Below, one piece after another: positions 8,240 through 15,936 of a DNA stretch of 32,303 nt (position 1 is its first letter; each line of letters starts with the position of its first letter). Origin of the DNA: Bryobacterales bacterium (lineage in GTDB: Bacteria; Acidobacteriota; Terriglobia; Bryobacterales; Bryobacteraceae). Both the position numbers and the translations under genes were made by a program. The notes beneath the pieces are model-generated. The model was not told the origin of the DNA and searched no databases. It worked only from the letters and a program-made list of their open reading frames with translations. The stretch covers positions 3,070-35,372 of the forward strand of contig PMKM01000123.1 in assembly GCA_003157745.1 (NCBI GenBank), given 5' to 3'.

Positions 8240-9727
8240 TTATAGAAACTTGATCCGGCGCAGCGCGACCATCACCATGCGCAATAACATCCAGCCGTGG
8301 CTCCAGCGTTGTATATTGGTCTCGCCGTACTTGCGCGCGCCATAGCGCACCGGCATGTCGGCAATCTTCAAGTTGAAGCGCGCGGCGCCGAAGATCAGGT
8401 CGAAATCGCCAAACGGATCGAAATCGCCGAGCCAGGAACGGTTCTCCGCGATCACCTGGTAATCGCGGCGGCTGAGCACCTTGGTGCCGCAGAGGGTGTC
8501 GCGGATGCTCTGTCCCAGCAGCCAGCTAAACGCCTGGCTGAAGAACTTGTTGCCGAGCAGGTTGAAGAACCGCATGGCTTGGTCCTGCATCGGGTAGACC
8601 AGACGGACGCCGTTGATGAAATCGCCGCGGCCTGCGAGCCATGCCTCGTAGAAGCGCGGCAGGTCTTCGGGCGCGACGGTGAGATCGGCATCGAGGATCA
8701 TCAAAACGTCCCCGGTGGCCTGCGCGAAGCCGAGACGCACGGCGTCGCCCTTGCCCTTGCCGGTCTGGCGGTAGAGCCGCGCCGGGTAACCCGGACGCGC
8801 GGCGATTTCGCGCTGCACGGCCGCGTAGGTGCCATCCTGGGAGCCACCCTCTACCACGATCAACTCCGTGCCCGCGCCCATTTGCGGCAGGCGGTCGAAG
8901 ATGAGCGGGACATTGCCTTCTTCATTGCGCGCCGCCACGATCACGCTGACGGTTGCTTGGCGGCCGGGCTCCGGCTCGGGTCGCGGGCGCGCCACCAGAA
9001 CGTTGGTGACGGCGAGAAACGAAAACGGCCACAGCCGCACCAGGTAACGGTTGGCGGGCGTGCCGGCCAGCGGCACGTGCACCGGGCACATCACCTCGCG
9101 CGAATGCCGGATCGTTTCGAAACGCGACAGGTAGAGCAGATTGGTCACGTCGCCGACCGTCAACCAATTCTGCGGAAGCAGGCGCTTCACCAGTCCCATC
9201 ATTTCCGCGATGCGGCGTGGGCCTTCCCACAGGCTGCTGTAAAAGTTGAGGAAGATGCGCGTCGAGGGATGGCAATGCGCGGCGATTCGCTCGAGCACCG
9301 CCTGCACGTCCCAGACGTCGTTGATCAGGTCGGAACAGACGATCGCGTCGAACTTCTCGCCCAGATCGAAATCGTGCGCGTCGGCAACGACAACGCGCAG
9401 TTCGGGATGGCGCTCCCTGGCCACGCGCACCATCTCCGCGGAAAAGTCGATTCCCACGCCAACCGACGGGCGCAAGGCCGCCAGCAGATCGCCAGTGCCG
9501 CAGCCGATTTCGAGCACACGCGCGCCGGGCGGCACAGAGAACGCGAACCAACGCGCAAGCTGGGCGCGGTAGTAGCGGCGCATTGGTTGCCAGCGCTCGA
9601 TCCGGCGGGCGAATTCGTCCCAGAATTCTCTCCGCTCGCTCGTGTACTTGGACTGTTCGGGATTCAGCATTTCGATGTTATCGCCCGGCCTCAACGGAGC
9701 CGCGACCGGAGGGAACGGTCGCTTCAC
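8240..9727 (-). CDS. Class I SAM methyltransferase fused to a family 2 glycosyltransferase
   Basis: Bifunctional protein of 495 residues from the GTG at 9727 (476 from the ATG at 9670, also plausible; neither has a clear ribosome binding site). The N-terminal half is a Rossmann methyltransferase with SAM motif VLEIGCGTGDLL (about 71-82), VGIDFSAEMV and CSDLINDVWD. The C-terminal half, from about residue 258, is a GT2/DPM1-like glycosyltransferase: SVIVAARNEEGNV, VVEGGSQDGT, the metal-binding motif DADLT (346-350), GDFINGVRLVYP and CGTKVLSRRDY. The GT part resembles polyprenyl-phosphate sugar transferases, so a lipid-linked sugar donor and a methylated glycan or lipid product are likely but inferred. 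It starts 15 bp after the PMT-like gene in the same operon. The terminal hydrophobic stretch WMLLRMVMVAL may touch the membrane. Confidence 0.88.
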   Translation of the reverse strand: MKRPFPPVAAPLRPGDNIEMLNPEQSKYTSERREFWDEFARRIERWQPMRRYYRAQLARWFAFSVPPGARVLEIGCGTGDLLAALRPSVGVGIDFSAEMVRVARERHPELRVVVADAHDFDLGEKFDAIVCSDLINDVWDVQAVLERIAAHCHPSTRIFLNFYSSLWEGPRRIAEMMGLVKRLLPQNWLTVGDVTNLLYLSRFETIRHSREVMCPVHVPLAGTPANRYLVRLWPFSFLAVTNVLVARPRPEPEPGRQATVSVIVAARNEEGNVPLIFDRLPQMGAGTELIVVEGGSQDGTYAAVQREIAARPGYPARLYRQTGKGKGDAVRLGFAQATGDVLMILDADLTVAPEDLPRFYEAWLAGRGDFINGVRLVYPMQDQAMRFFNLLGNKFFSQAFSWLLGQSIRDTLCGTKVLSRRDYQVIAENRSWLGDFDPFGDFDLIFGAARFNLKIADMPVRYGARKYGETNIQRWSHGWMLLRMVMVALRRIKFL

Positions 9728-9742
9728 GCATGATTGCGCACT

Positions 9743-11324
9743 TCATTTCTTCTTCGGCGGCGGCTGTTTCCACTCCCAATATACGGCACAATTCTGGCCG
9801 GTATCCTGGTAGTTCTTGACGAACGCGTCGTCCACGCCGAGCTTGTCCAAATCGTCGGTGTCCTCGCAACTGCCGGCGGCGACGAAACTGCCGGCCGCGA
9901 TGCGCCGCATCAATTCGGCCCTCGGGAAGATATGCAGCATCTTCTCCATCTCCGGTTTCAGTTGCAGCTTATGCGCGTCGGAGTGCTCCATGCCGGAAGG
10001 CGGCGTCCGCCGCGAGATGAAGTAGATCGCTTCGTCCGCATATACCGGCGCGTTGCGCGGCGCCACTTGATCCAGCTTGGCTGCGGCGTTCTCGAGGCGC
10101 TTCCACCAGGGCGCTCCGTCCCAATCGTCGTACAGATCGCGCGTCAAGGTGACGGCCAGAATCGCGCCCACGAACGCCACCGCCCAGCGCCCCCGCACCG
10201 GCCGCGCGAACAGCGAGGCGATGTAAGCGAGGCCCGCCACAGCCAGCGTGGCCAGGAACGGAAGGGTCAACAAGTAATAGCGCGCGAAGGTGGGATGCGC
10301 GGTCGAAATATGCAGACTCAGGCCCAGCGCCAGCCAGCCGCACAGATAGAACGGCGCCCGCGTCGTGCGATCCCAGTTGCTGCGGAAGCGGACGAAGAAG
10401 AGGCCCGCGGCCACCAGGATGGCGAGCAGGATGGCCTGCGGATCGTTGGCCCACGCGGTCAGTACGTCGGCATCGTGCGCGGTGGCGCCGGCCCAGGCCA
10501 CCTGGCGGTAGAGCAGATGGTATTCGATAATATCGAAACGCACCACGCGTGGCGCGCGCAGCACGATGGGCACGAACGGTAGCACGGGAACCGCGGCGCC
10601 GGCCAGGAAACCCGCCAGTTTGGTCCAGCGCGAGCCCGCGCGGTTGTACACCAGCAGCCACACGAGTAGGATCGGCACCGCAGCCGAGCCAAGCAGCGTG
10701 GCGCCCGCCGCCGCCGCCACGAAAAACCCGGCCGCCGCCGCCCGGAACCAGCCGCGCCGCTCCACCGACCACAGCGCGCAGCGATATGCCGCCACCAAAA
10801 GGAACAGGCATAGCGCGTAGCCTTGCCCGATGGTCGAGTAATCGACGAACTGGTGGTTCAGCCCGGCCACTGCCACCACCGCCAGCGCGCCGGCCACGCG
10901 CCAGCCCGCGATCGGAAACCGCCGGTACACGGCGTGCGCCGCCAGCAGCACGCCGGTGGCCCCGATCAGCCCCGCCACCGCGTGCGCCGTCCGCCAGGTG
11001 TCGCCGAACAATCGCATCCATCCGGCATTCCAATAGGCGTTCAGCGGCGCTTGCGGAAAGAAGAAATCCAGGTACGGCGTCTTCCCCCGCATGATCAGTT
11101 GCGCCGCCAGCAGGTGGAACCCTTCGTCCCAGGCGAACGCGACCGTCTGCGCGTAAACGGCCAAGCCCGGCCGTCAACAGGATCGCCGCCAGGGCAAATG
11201 GCGCCCATGGCCGGCGCCACAGTTGCTCTCGCGCGACAGCCGCGAGCGGCGTCGCGGTTTCCGTCGCGTCGGGAAGCTCCGCGAACTGCGGCCCGCCGGC
11301 CTGCGGATCGATGGTCTCCGCCAT
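9743..11324 (-). CDS. PMT/GT39-like integral membrane glycosyltransferase, single-base frameshift at about 11163
   Basis: Polytopic GT-C-fold protein like dolichyl-phosphate-mannose or ArnT-type transferases. The first-loop acidic motif is visible in FAWDEGFHLLAAQLIMRGK, followed by PYLDFFFPQAPLNAYW and about ten hydrophobic segments, then a C-terminal soluble region (YADEAIYFISRRTPPSG). The long frame starts only at 11164 and lacks the first transmembrane helix. The expected N-terminus is in another minus frame from ATG 11324 (MAETIDPQAGG...WAPFALAAILLTAGL). Removing one T from the minus-strand CTTGGCC at 11164-11163 joins them cleanly into ...LLTAGLAVYAQTVAFAWDEG, 526 residues. This is a sequencing error or a genuine inactivating mutation. 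ATG 11324 lies 4 bp after the SpeE-like stop, supporting it as the true start. It probably uses a polyprenyl-phosphate sugar donor. Confidence 0.82.
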
Positions 11325-11328
11325 AATT

Positions 11329-12774
11329 CTATTCTTCGCTCCAGATCATGCGTGTGTGGTCGCGGTCCGCCGAGTTGCGGTCGTCCAGGTAGACCCGGCC
11401 CGCGCCCGTCCATTCGGCCGACCCCGCGATGGGCCAGTCCGTAATCAGGTAATTGGTAAGATCCGAATCGCCCGGGTCGACGTCCTTGATCCATGCCCGC
11501 CCGAACGCCTGGCGGAATGTCGCCAAAACATTCTTAGCGAATTGCGTTTCGGCGCCGCGATCGAGAATCACGTTGGCGGCCGTGCGCGCGGAGACGGCCC
11601 GCACGTCGGCCAGAAACTCCGCGCTCAGCAGTTCGGCCGGAATGGCCTTCCCCGTGTACGCGTCGAGCAGCGTAAAACCGTAGTGCACTCGCTGGTTGCG
11701 AGCCTGCCGCAGCGCGTACCGCGCCGAGAGCGGTACGAAACGCACCTTGGCTGGCAAGCGCTGCGGCAGAAAACGGCGCTCGGCGATCTCGAGCACATCC
11801 GCGTCGACGTCCACCGCGTCCACGCGCACCACCTCCGGCAGAGCCGAAACGTCGCGCGGAAAAGTGAATCCCGCCGCGCCCACCGCCAGCACCAGCGCGC
11901 ACGGCGAGGCGGCCATCAGCCGGTCGGCCTCGAGTACGTAGCCGACCGAGGTCTCTCCCGTATCGGCGAAAATGGCCGAGGCGCGTCCGCCGTTCAAATA
12001 CATCGCCCGCTCCGGCCGCCCGCCGCGCCGCTCGTCGACGATGCGAATGGTCTGGTGAGGGCTGTCGAAACGGTACCGCTGGTTGGCTGGCACGGGCGAA
12101 CCCAACCCCACCAGGCTCACCACGCCGAGCACAATCGCGCCCGCCGCCACGATCGCCCACTGCCGCCGCCGGCTCGCCGTCCACAGCGCCGCCGCCGCGA
12201 ACAGCAGTCCGCAAATCGCGTAGGTCGAAGCCTTCACTCCCAAATTCGGGAACAGGTAAACCGGCGTCACGATGCCGCCCGCCACGCTCCCGAGCGTCGA
12301 GTAGAACAGCACGCGGCCGGACGCCTTGCCCGCCTTGCCCTCGTCGTTGGTCAGTTCCGCCAGCAGCGGCACCGTCTGCGCCACCAGATACACCGGCACC
12401 GCGAACAGAAGCGTGGCGGCCACCCCGATCGCCGGCGCCAGGCTCAAACCCGCATCCAGCAAGCGCTCGAGCAGCGAGGCTTCAAACGGAAACGACACTG
12501 CCGCGTAGAGGGCGCCCGCCAGAAACAGATTGAGTGTGAGCGCCGTGCGCGTGCGCCCATGGCTCCATCGCGACGACAACTGCCCGCCGTGCCAGTAGCC
12601 GGCGCTCAAGGCGAACAGGATCACCGCCAACAGCACGCCGGTCAGCGTCATGCTGGAGCCGACCACCGGTATCGCCAGGCGGATCGCGATCACCTCGACG
12701 GCCAGCGTCGAGAAGCCCTCGGCAAAGGCAACCGTCCAGGCCAGTAGCCGGAAAAATGTGTCCTGTTTGTTCAT
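11329..12774 (-). CDS. Membrane protein with C-terminal spermidine synthase-like domain
   Basis: Protein of 481 residues from ATG 12774 (MNKQDTFFRLLAW); an in-frame ATG at 12810 would add 12 residues. The N-terminal half has about seven hydrophobic helices (such as FSTLAVEVIAIRLAIPVVG and APAIGVAATLLFAVPVYLV) of the type found in bacterial membrane-fused SpeE proteins. The C-terminal half resembles the spermidine synthase Rossmann fold: YLNGGRASAIF, LVLAVGAAGFTFP and VDAVDVDADVLEIAERRF. The usual glycine motif GGGDG is replaced by AVGAAG and the second acidic motif reads LLDAYTG, so polyamine synthase activity is doubtful. It is the first gene of a three-gene operon with two glycosyltransferase-type proteins (next ATG 4 bp after its stop), which suggests a role in glycan or lipid modification rather than polyamines. 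Confidence 0.82.
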   Translation of the reverse strand: MNKQDTFFRLLAWTVAFAEGFSTLAVEVIAIRLAIPVVGSSMTLTGVLLAVILFALSAGYWHGGQLSSRWSHGRTRTALTLNLFLAGALYAAVSFPFEASLLERLLDAGLSLAPAIGVAATLLFAVPVYLVAQTVPLLAELTNDEGKAGKASGRVLFYSTLGSVAGGIVTPVYLFPNLGVKASTYAICGLLFAAAALWTASRRRQWAIVAAGAIVLGVVSLVGLGSPVPANQRYRFDSPHQTIRIVDERRGGRPERAMYLNGGRASAIFADTGETSVGYVLEADRLMAASPCALVLAVGAAGFTFPRDVSALPEVVRVDAVDVDADVLEIAERRFLPQRLPAKVRFVPLSARYALRQARNQRVHYGFTLLDAYTGKAIPAELLSAEFLADVRAVSARTAANVILDRGAETQFAKNVLATFRQAFGRAWIKDVDPGDSDLTNYLITDWPIAGSAEWTGAGRVYLDDRNSADRDHTRMIWSEE

Positions 12775-12885
12775 TCGCGCGTTCGCAGCCGGGAATTCTA
12801 CATTTAACATGCCGCGCGCGACGCCACGGTTTCTTGGGCTCCACGCACGGCGGACCGAACGCGCTCTCTCGTCCGAAAGATCCGT

Positions 12886-13299
12886 CTACGGATGCTCCGG
12901 CTCGGCCGGGTGAACGCGTACTGGTTGGTCGCCCGGCGTTGTCAAGTTCACCGGCGGCGCCATCAACGGCTCTTCGGCGCCGCGGTGGCATGTGTAGCAG
13001 GATACGTGATCCTTGCCATCGGGGAACTTCGGATTAATCGAGCGCACCAGCTCGATCATCCCGCGCGCGACGATCTTGTGATGCTTCGCGTCGCTCGCGA
13101 AATCGCCCTGCACGTGGCAGAACGTGCATTCCACGCCCAGCGCGGTGCGGAACGCCTGCATGGCGTCGTGCACTTCCTCGGGCTTCAGCAGTTGCAGGTT
13201 CTTAGGTGTGTGCGGCATCGGGCGCCCGCCCGGCGGCGGAGTTTGCGGCGCCTGCGCGCAGAGCGGGATCGCGATCAGCATCATGAGTGGAATTCGCAT
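12886..13299 (-). CDS. Small periplasmic diheme c-type cytochrome
   Basis: Secreted protein of 137 residues with a signal peptide (MRIPLMMLIAIPLCAQ) and two covalent heme motifs, CTFCH (58-62) and CYTCH (101-105). The spacing and the segment between them (KHHKIVARGMIELVRSIN) resemble the photosynthetic reaction-centre cytochrome c subunit-like family found in Acidobacteriota and other non-phototrophs. There it probably serves as a periplasmic electron carrier for secreted oxidoreductases; this is inference. ATG 13299 is chosen because it begins the signal peptide. It lies 31 bp downstream of the DUF1080 gene on the same strand and is probably co-transcribed with it. Confidence 0.88.
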   Translation of the reverse strand: MRIPLMMLIAIPLCAQAPQTPPPGGRPMPHTPKNLQLLKPEEVHDAMQAFRTALGVECTFCHVQGDFASDAKHHKIVARGMIELVRSINPKFPDGKDHVSCYTCHRGAEEPLMAPPVNLTTPGDQPVRVHPAEPEHP

Positions 13300-13330
13300 G
13301 CAGACATCATATAACGGGAAGGCCACCCAC

Positions 13331-13951
13331 CTACAGCGGCTTCACCCGTACGTTGCGGAACTCGATCCGGTAGCCTTCGGCTTCGAGCGCCACGTAGCCT
13401 TCGGGCACTTCCGCTTGCGTGAACTCGCTCACCACCTTGCCATTCACCGATAGCGAAATGGTGTGGCCTTTGGCGGTGATGTCGTACGTGTTCCATTCGC
13501 CAGCCGGCAGAATCCGGTTCTCGATCATCTGCGCCGCCAGGTTGAAACGCTGCGCGACGCCGCCCACGAGCGTGTTGCCGAACAGGTAGCCGCCGGCCGC
13601 GGTGGTTTGCGCTTGGTGCCAGATCTCGCCCTGCGCGTCGTTCCGTATGAAGACGCCGCTGTTGTACTTGGCCTTTTCGTCGGGCAGCTTGGTGAACTTC
13701 CATTCGACGTGAAAAACCAGGTCCTTGTATGGCGTGTTGTAGCGCAGCATTTCATGCCCGCCGTTGCCCTCGCACACGAGCGTGGCGGCCGCCGGGTCCA
13801 GTTTCCATTGCGACGGCTGGGGCACCACCTTTCCCGGCGGAATCGAGATCCGCGTCCATTGTGAGAAGCTCGCATCCGGAGCGATCTCCGTCCATCCGTC
13901 GCCCTGCGCCCAGGCGGCGCCGGCGAGAAACAACAGGCTGAGTATTCGCAT
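13331..13951 (-). CDS. Secreted DUF1080 / 3-keto-disaccharide hydrolase-like protein
   Basis: Protein of 206 residues from ATG 13951 (ATG 13957 adds two residues). Signal peptide MRILSLLFLAGAAWAQ is followed by a concanavalin-like beta-sandwich of the DUF1080 family: GGHEMLRYNTPYKDLVFHVEWKF in two overlapping strands, NSGVFIRNDAQGEIWHQAQ, GEWNTYDITAKGHTISLSVNGK and a closing GYVALEAEGYRIEFRNVRV. Some family members hydrolyse 3-keto-glycosides in the periplasm; for this one the activity is inferred. The neighbouring diheme cytochrome could serve a partner sugar 3-dehydrogenase encoded elsewhere. Confidence 0.9.
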   Translation of the reverse strand: MRILSLLFLAGAAWAQGDGWTEIAPDASFSQWTRISIPPGKVVPQPSQWKLDPAAATLVCEGNGGHEMLRYNTPYKDLVFHVEWKFTKLPDEKAKYNSGVFIRNDAQGEIWHQAQTTAAGGYLFGNTLVGGVAQRFNLAAQMIENRILPAGEWNTYDITAKGHTISLSVNGKVVSEFTQAEVPEGYVALEAEGYRIEFRNVRVKPL

Positions 13952-14007
13952 TGGCATTCCGACCAGATTATATCGAACGGCGCGACTGGGCCCGGCCGAG
14001 CGCGCCC

Positions 14008-14289
14008 TCAGACTGCCACGTGTTCGCCCAGCGCCCGCTCCACTTCCTCCGGCTCGAATTGTTCTCCCGAGTTCAGCCGCGCCAGCAGCGAGTCGATGAT
14101 CCGCTTGGCTTCATCCTTCTTGTAATTCTTGATGAACCCGTCGTAGAAGTGTTCCCCCGCCAGAGCGTGGTTGATCTCGCTCTCCTTGTTGTGGTCCTGC
14201 AACTCGGTAAAATAGACCACCTTGTACCGCCCCGTGTACTCCACCTCGCGGTAGATTTCAAACATCACCTTGTCCGCCTCAAAGAGCAT
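14008..14289 (-). CDS. Small conserved-looking protein of unknown function
   Basis: Protein of 93 residues, acidic and mixed alpha/beta (EVEYTGRYKVVYFTELQDHNKESEINHALAG in consecutive segments, then KKDEAKRIIDSLLARLNSGE). No signal peptide, no membrane segment and no catalytic motif recognised. ATG start at 14287-14289; the third-position G/C pattern and the natural amino-acid composition support it as a real gene. It ends 56 bp upstream of the DUF1080 start, on the same strand. Confidence 0.72.
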   Translation of the reverse strand: MLFEADKVMFEIYREVEYTGRYKVVYFTELQDHNKESEINHALAGEHFYDGFIKNYKKDEAKRIIDSLLARLNSGEQFEPEEVERALGEHVAV

Positions 14290-14404
14290 CGTTTTTCGAG
14301 ATTATCACAGGCGGAGGGGGCAGCAGCGACAGCCGCCCGCAATCGTTGCCCCAGGTTCTGCCAAGTCCATCCGCACCCGGTAGGATTCCGTTATTCTAGA
14401 CTCC

Positions 14405-14863
14405 ATGCCGCCCCGTCCGAAACCGCCATCCACTTCGCCCGACTCTCCGTTCCACATCCCCACCCGCAAGCCCGTCCCACACGAGTTCGTGCTCGATGCG
14501 CTGGCGGCGGCCGCGCCGCGGACTAACCCTATGTTCGGCTGCCTCGCGGTCTACGTGGGGCCCAAGATCGTGCTCATCCTGCGCAATAAACCCGCGCCGG
14601 ACGCGGACAATGGCGTCTGGCTCTGCACAACCGAAGAGCACCACGAGGGCCTGCGCCGCGAATTCCCCCACATGCGGTCGGTTCGCGTGTTCCGCAAGAA
14701 GGTGACGGGCTGGCAGGTGCTTCCCGTCGATGCCCCGGATTTCGAGGAGGCCGCGCTGCACGCCTGCGAACTCATCCTGGCCCGCGATCCGCGCGTTGGC
14801 AAGTTGCCGAAGCCTCGCCGCCGCAAAACCGCCATCCGTCCCGCCGGACTCAAGCGAACCTAG
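14405..14863 (+). CDS. Small TfoX-N-like protein of unknown function
   Basis: Protein of 152 residues. The central part (NPMFGCLAVYVGPKIVLILRNK, in two overlapping pieces) resembles the beta-hairpin of the TfoX/Sxy N-terminal domain and of YjbR-like small proteins. The C-terminus is basic (KPRRRKTAIRPAGLKR), which could mean nucleic-acid contact. Function unknown; the TfoX resemblance is by eye only. It overlaps the sigma factor gene tail to tail: bases 14860-14863 (CTAG) supply the last bases of both stop codons. Confidence 0.7.
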   Translation: MPPRPKPPSTSPDSPFHIPTRKPVPHEFVLDALAAAAPRTNPMFGCLAVYVGPKIVLILRNKPAPDADNGVWLCTTEEHHEGLRREFPHMRSVRVFRKKVTGWQVLPVDAPDFEEAALHACELILARDPRVGKLPKPRRRKTAIRPAGLKRT

Positions 14864-15492
14864 CGACGGACCAGCGTGGCTTCCTGGTCGTCTTCATCCG
14901 ATTTCGCGTGGGGAGGGTTCTGCGTTTCCGCGCCTCCACCCTGGGCGACGTCGCGATTCCTGTGCGGCAGGCGGCTGGCGGCTTTGCGAATTTTCTCGTG
15001 CGCCCGCGCAAGCAAGGCGCCCACCGTGCCCACCGCCAGCCCCAGCGCGCCGGCGATCTCCTCGTAGGGCAAGTCCTCCATGCGGAGCCGGACGCATTCC
15101 ATCTCTCTGGGCGAGAGACCGATTTCCGGCATTCCCTGCAGCACGTCCCAGATGCCGGTATCCAGTTGCGGCAGTTCGTCCCGGCCCGGCAGGTTGAGCA
15201 GCGACTCCATGCCGACTTCCATCCGCGAGCCGGCTTTCATCTGGTCCAACACGTAGTTGCGCACCACGCGGATCAGCCAACCCTTCGGCGACCCGATCAC
15301 CCGGCCCGCCGATCGGTAGCGGAAGAAACGGAAGAACGCCTCCTGCACCGCGTCGCGGGCCATTTCCGGGTTGCCCGCCAGCGCCGTGGCGTAACGGAGC
15401 AGACCGAGGGCTTCGCACCTGTAAAGGTCCGCGATCTCGCGCTCGATCTCCGCCGTTAGCGCTTCGCTAAGACATGGCTCCACTGCACTCAA
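14860..15492 (-). CDS. ECF-type RNA polymerase sigma factor
   Basis: Sigma-70 family protein of 210 residues. Region 2 is visible at LYRCEALGLLRYATALAGNPEMARDAVQEAFFRFFR followed by GSPKGWLIRVVRNYVLDQMK, and region 4 at LSPREMECVRLRMEDLPYEEIAGALGLAVGTVGALLARAHEKIRKA (given here as family-typical stretches around 20-40-residue segments). It has an acidic, unstructured C-terminal tail (KSDEDDQEATLVRR). The open frame begins at a TTG (15492) with a weak GGGGC upstream; a GTG at 15483 is an alternative. No obvious anti-sigma gene is adjacent. The target regulon is unknown. Confidence 0.87.
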   Translation of the reverse strand: MSAVEPCLSEALTAEIEREIADLYRCEALGLLRYATALAGNPEMARDAVQEAFFRFFRYRSAGRVIGSPKGWLIRVVRNYVLDQMKAGSRMEVGMESLLNLPGRDELPQLDTGIWDVLQGMPEIGLSPREMECVRLRMEDLPYEEIAGALGLAVGTVGALLARAHEKIRKAASRLPHRNRDVAQGGGAETQNPPHAKSDEDDQEATLVRR

Positions 15493-15936
15493 TTCTGCCC
15501 CGGCGCCGCAGCTCCGTATAGGTGTTCATTGAGTAACACTCCGACCGTTAGCTTTTGTATGCTTACTCTTGGCCAGGCCGGCGCTCGGCGGATTTCGATG
15601 GGCCAGGCCCGAAACGGCCGCCGATGAGATCGAAAAAACTTGCGTTTCGCCTTGGAAAGGCGGCCGGCAGCGGCCGTTTCACACTATAATATGGGCCTGA
15701 GGCAATTCTTGTCGCTCCCAGGGATTTATGCCCGGCAAATTGGGGTTTCCGGTGAGTACTATCGGTTGATATCGCACCGCTTCCCGAGGATATCGCCATG
15801 GCCCTCCCAAAGGTATCGTAAGTTTTGTGACACGTCCACTCGTCTTCATCATGTGCGCATAGGGAGTAGTACGTCGGTACGGCGTACGTCGTCGGGAAGA
15901 TAACGCAGGCGGGTAGCCGCCGATCGAGAACAACTC
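15493..15936. other. Upstream region of the Tad cluster and sigma gene
   Basis: About 440 bp between the divergent sigma-factor and TadE genes, with no supported gene. It holds two small hairpins (CGCCTT/AAGGCG at about 15649-15663 and CGGCCG-GCAG-CGGCCG at 15661-15676) just before a TATAAT hexamer (15685-15690) on the plus strand, for which no well-spaced -35 box is seen. A direct repeat GTACGTCG occurs at 15869-15876 and 15884-15891, about 50 bp before the tadE start, and could be a regulator site. I could not match it to a known riboswitch. Confidence 0.4.

Noticed and set aside
8297-9733. 478-codon open frame opposite the methyltransferase-GT2 gene
   Set aside because: Composition is His/Arg/Gln-rich and domain-free; the opposite strand carries clear SAM and GT2 motifs. 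It is a high-GC antisense shadow.
11311-12747. 478-codon open frame opposite the SpeE-like gene
   Set aside because: No motifs and extreme Arg/His/Gln content; the opposite strand encodes a coherent membrane protein.
15590-15700. Possible cyclic-di-GMP (GEMM) riboswitch before the Tad cluster
   Set aside because: Hairpins are present but the conserved GEMM sequence blocks are not recognisable.
15640-15903. Possible small gene upstream of the Tad cluster, either strand
   Set aside because: No start signal or domain; covers hairpins and a TATAAT-like box, better read as regulatory DNA.
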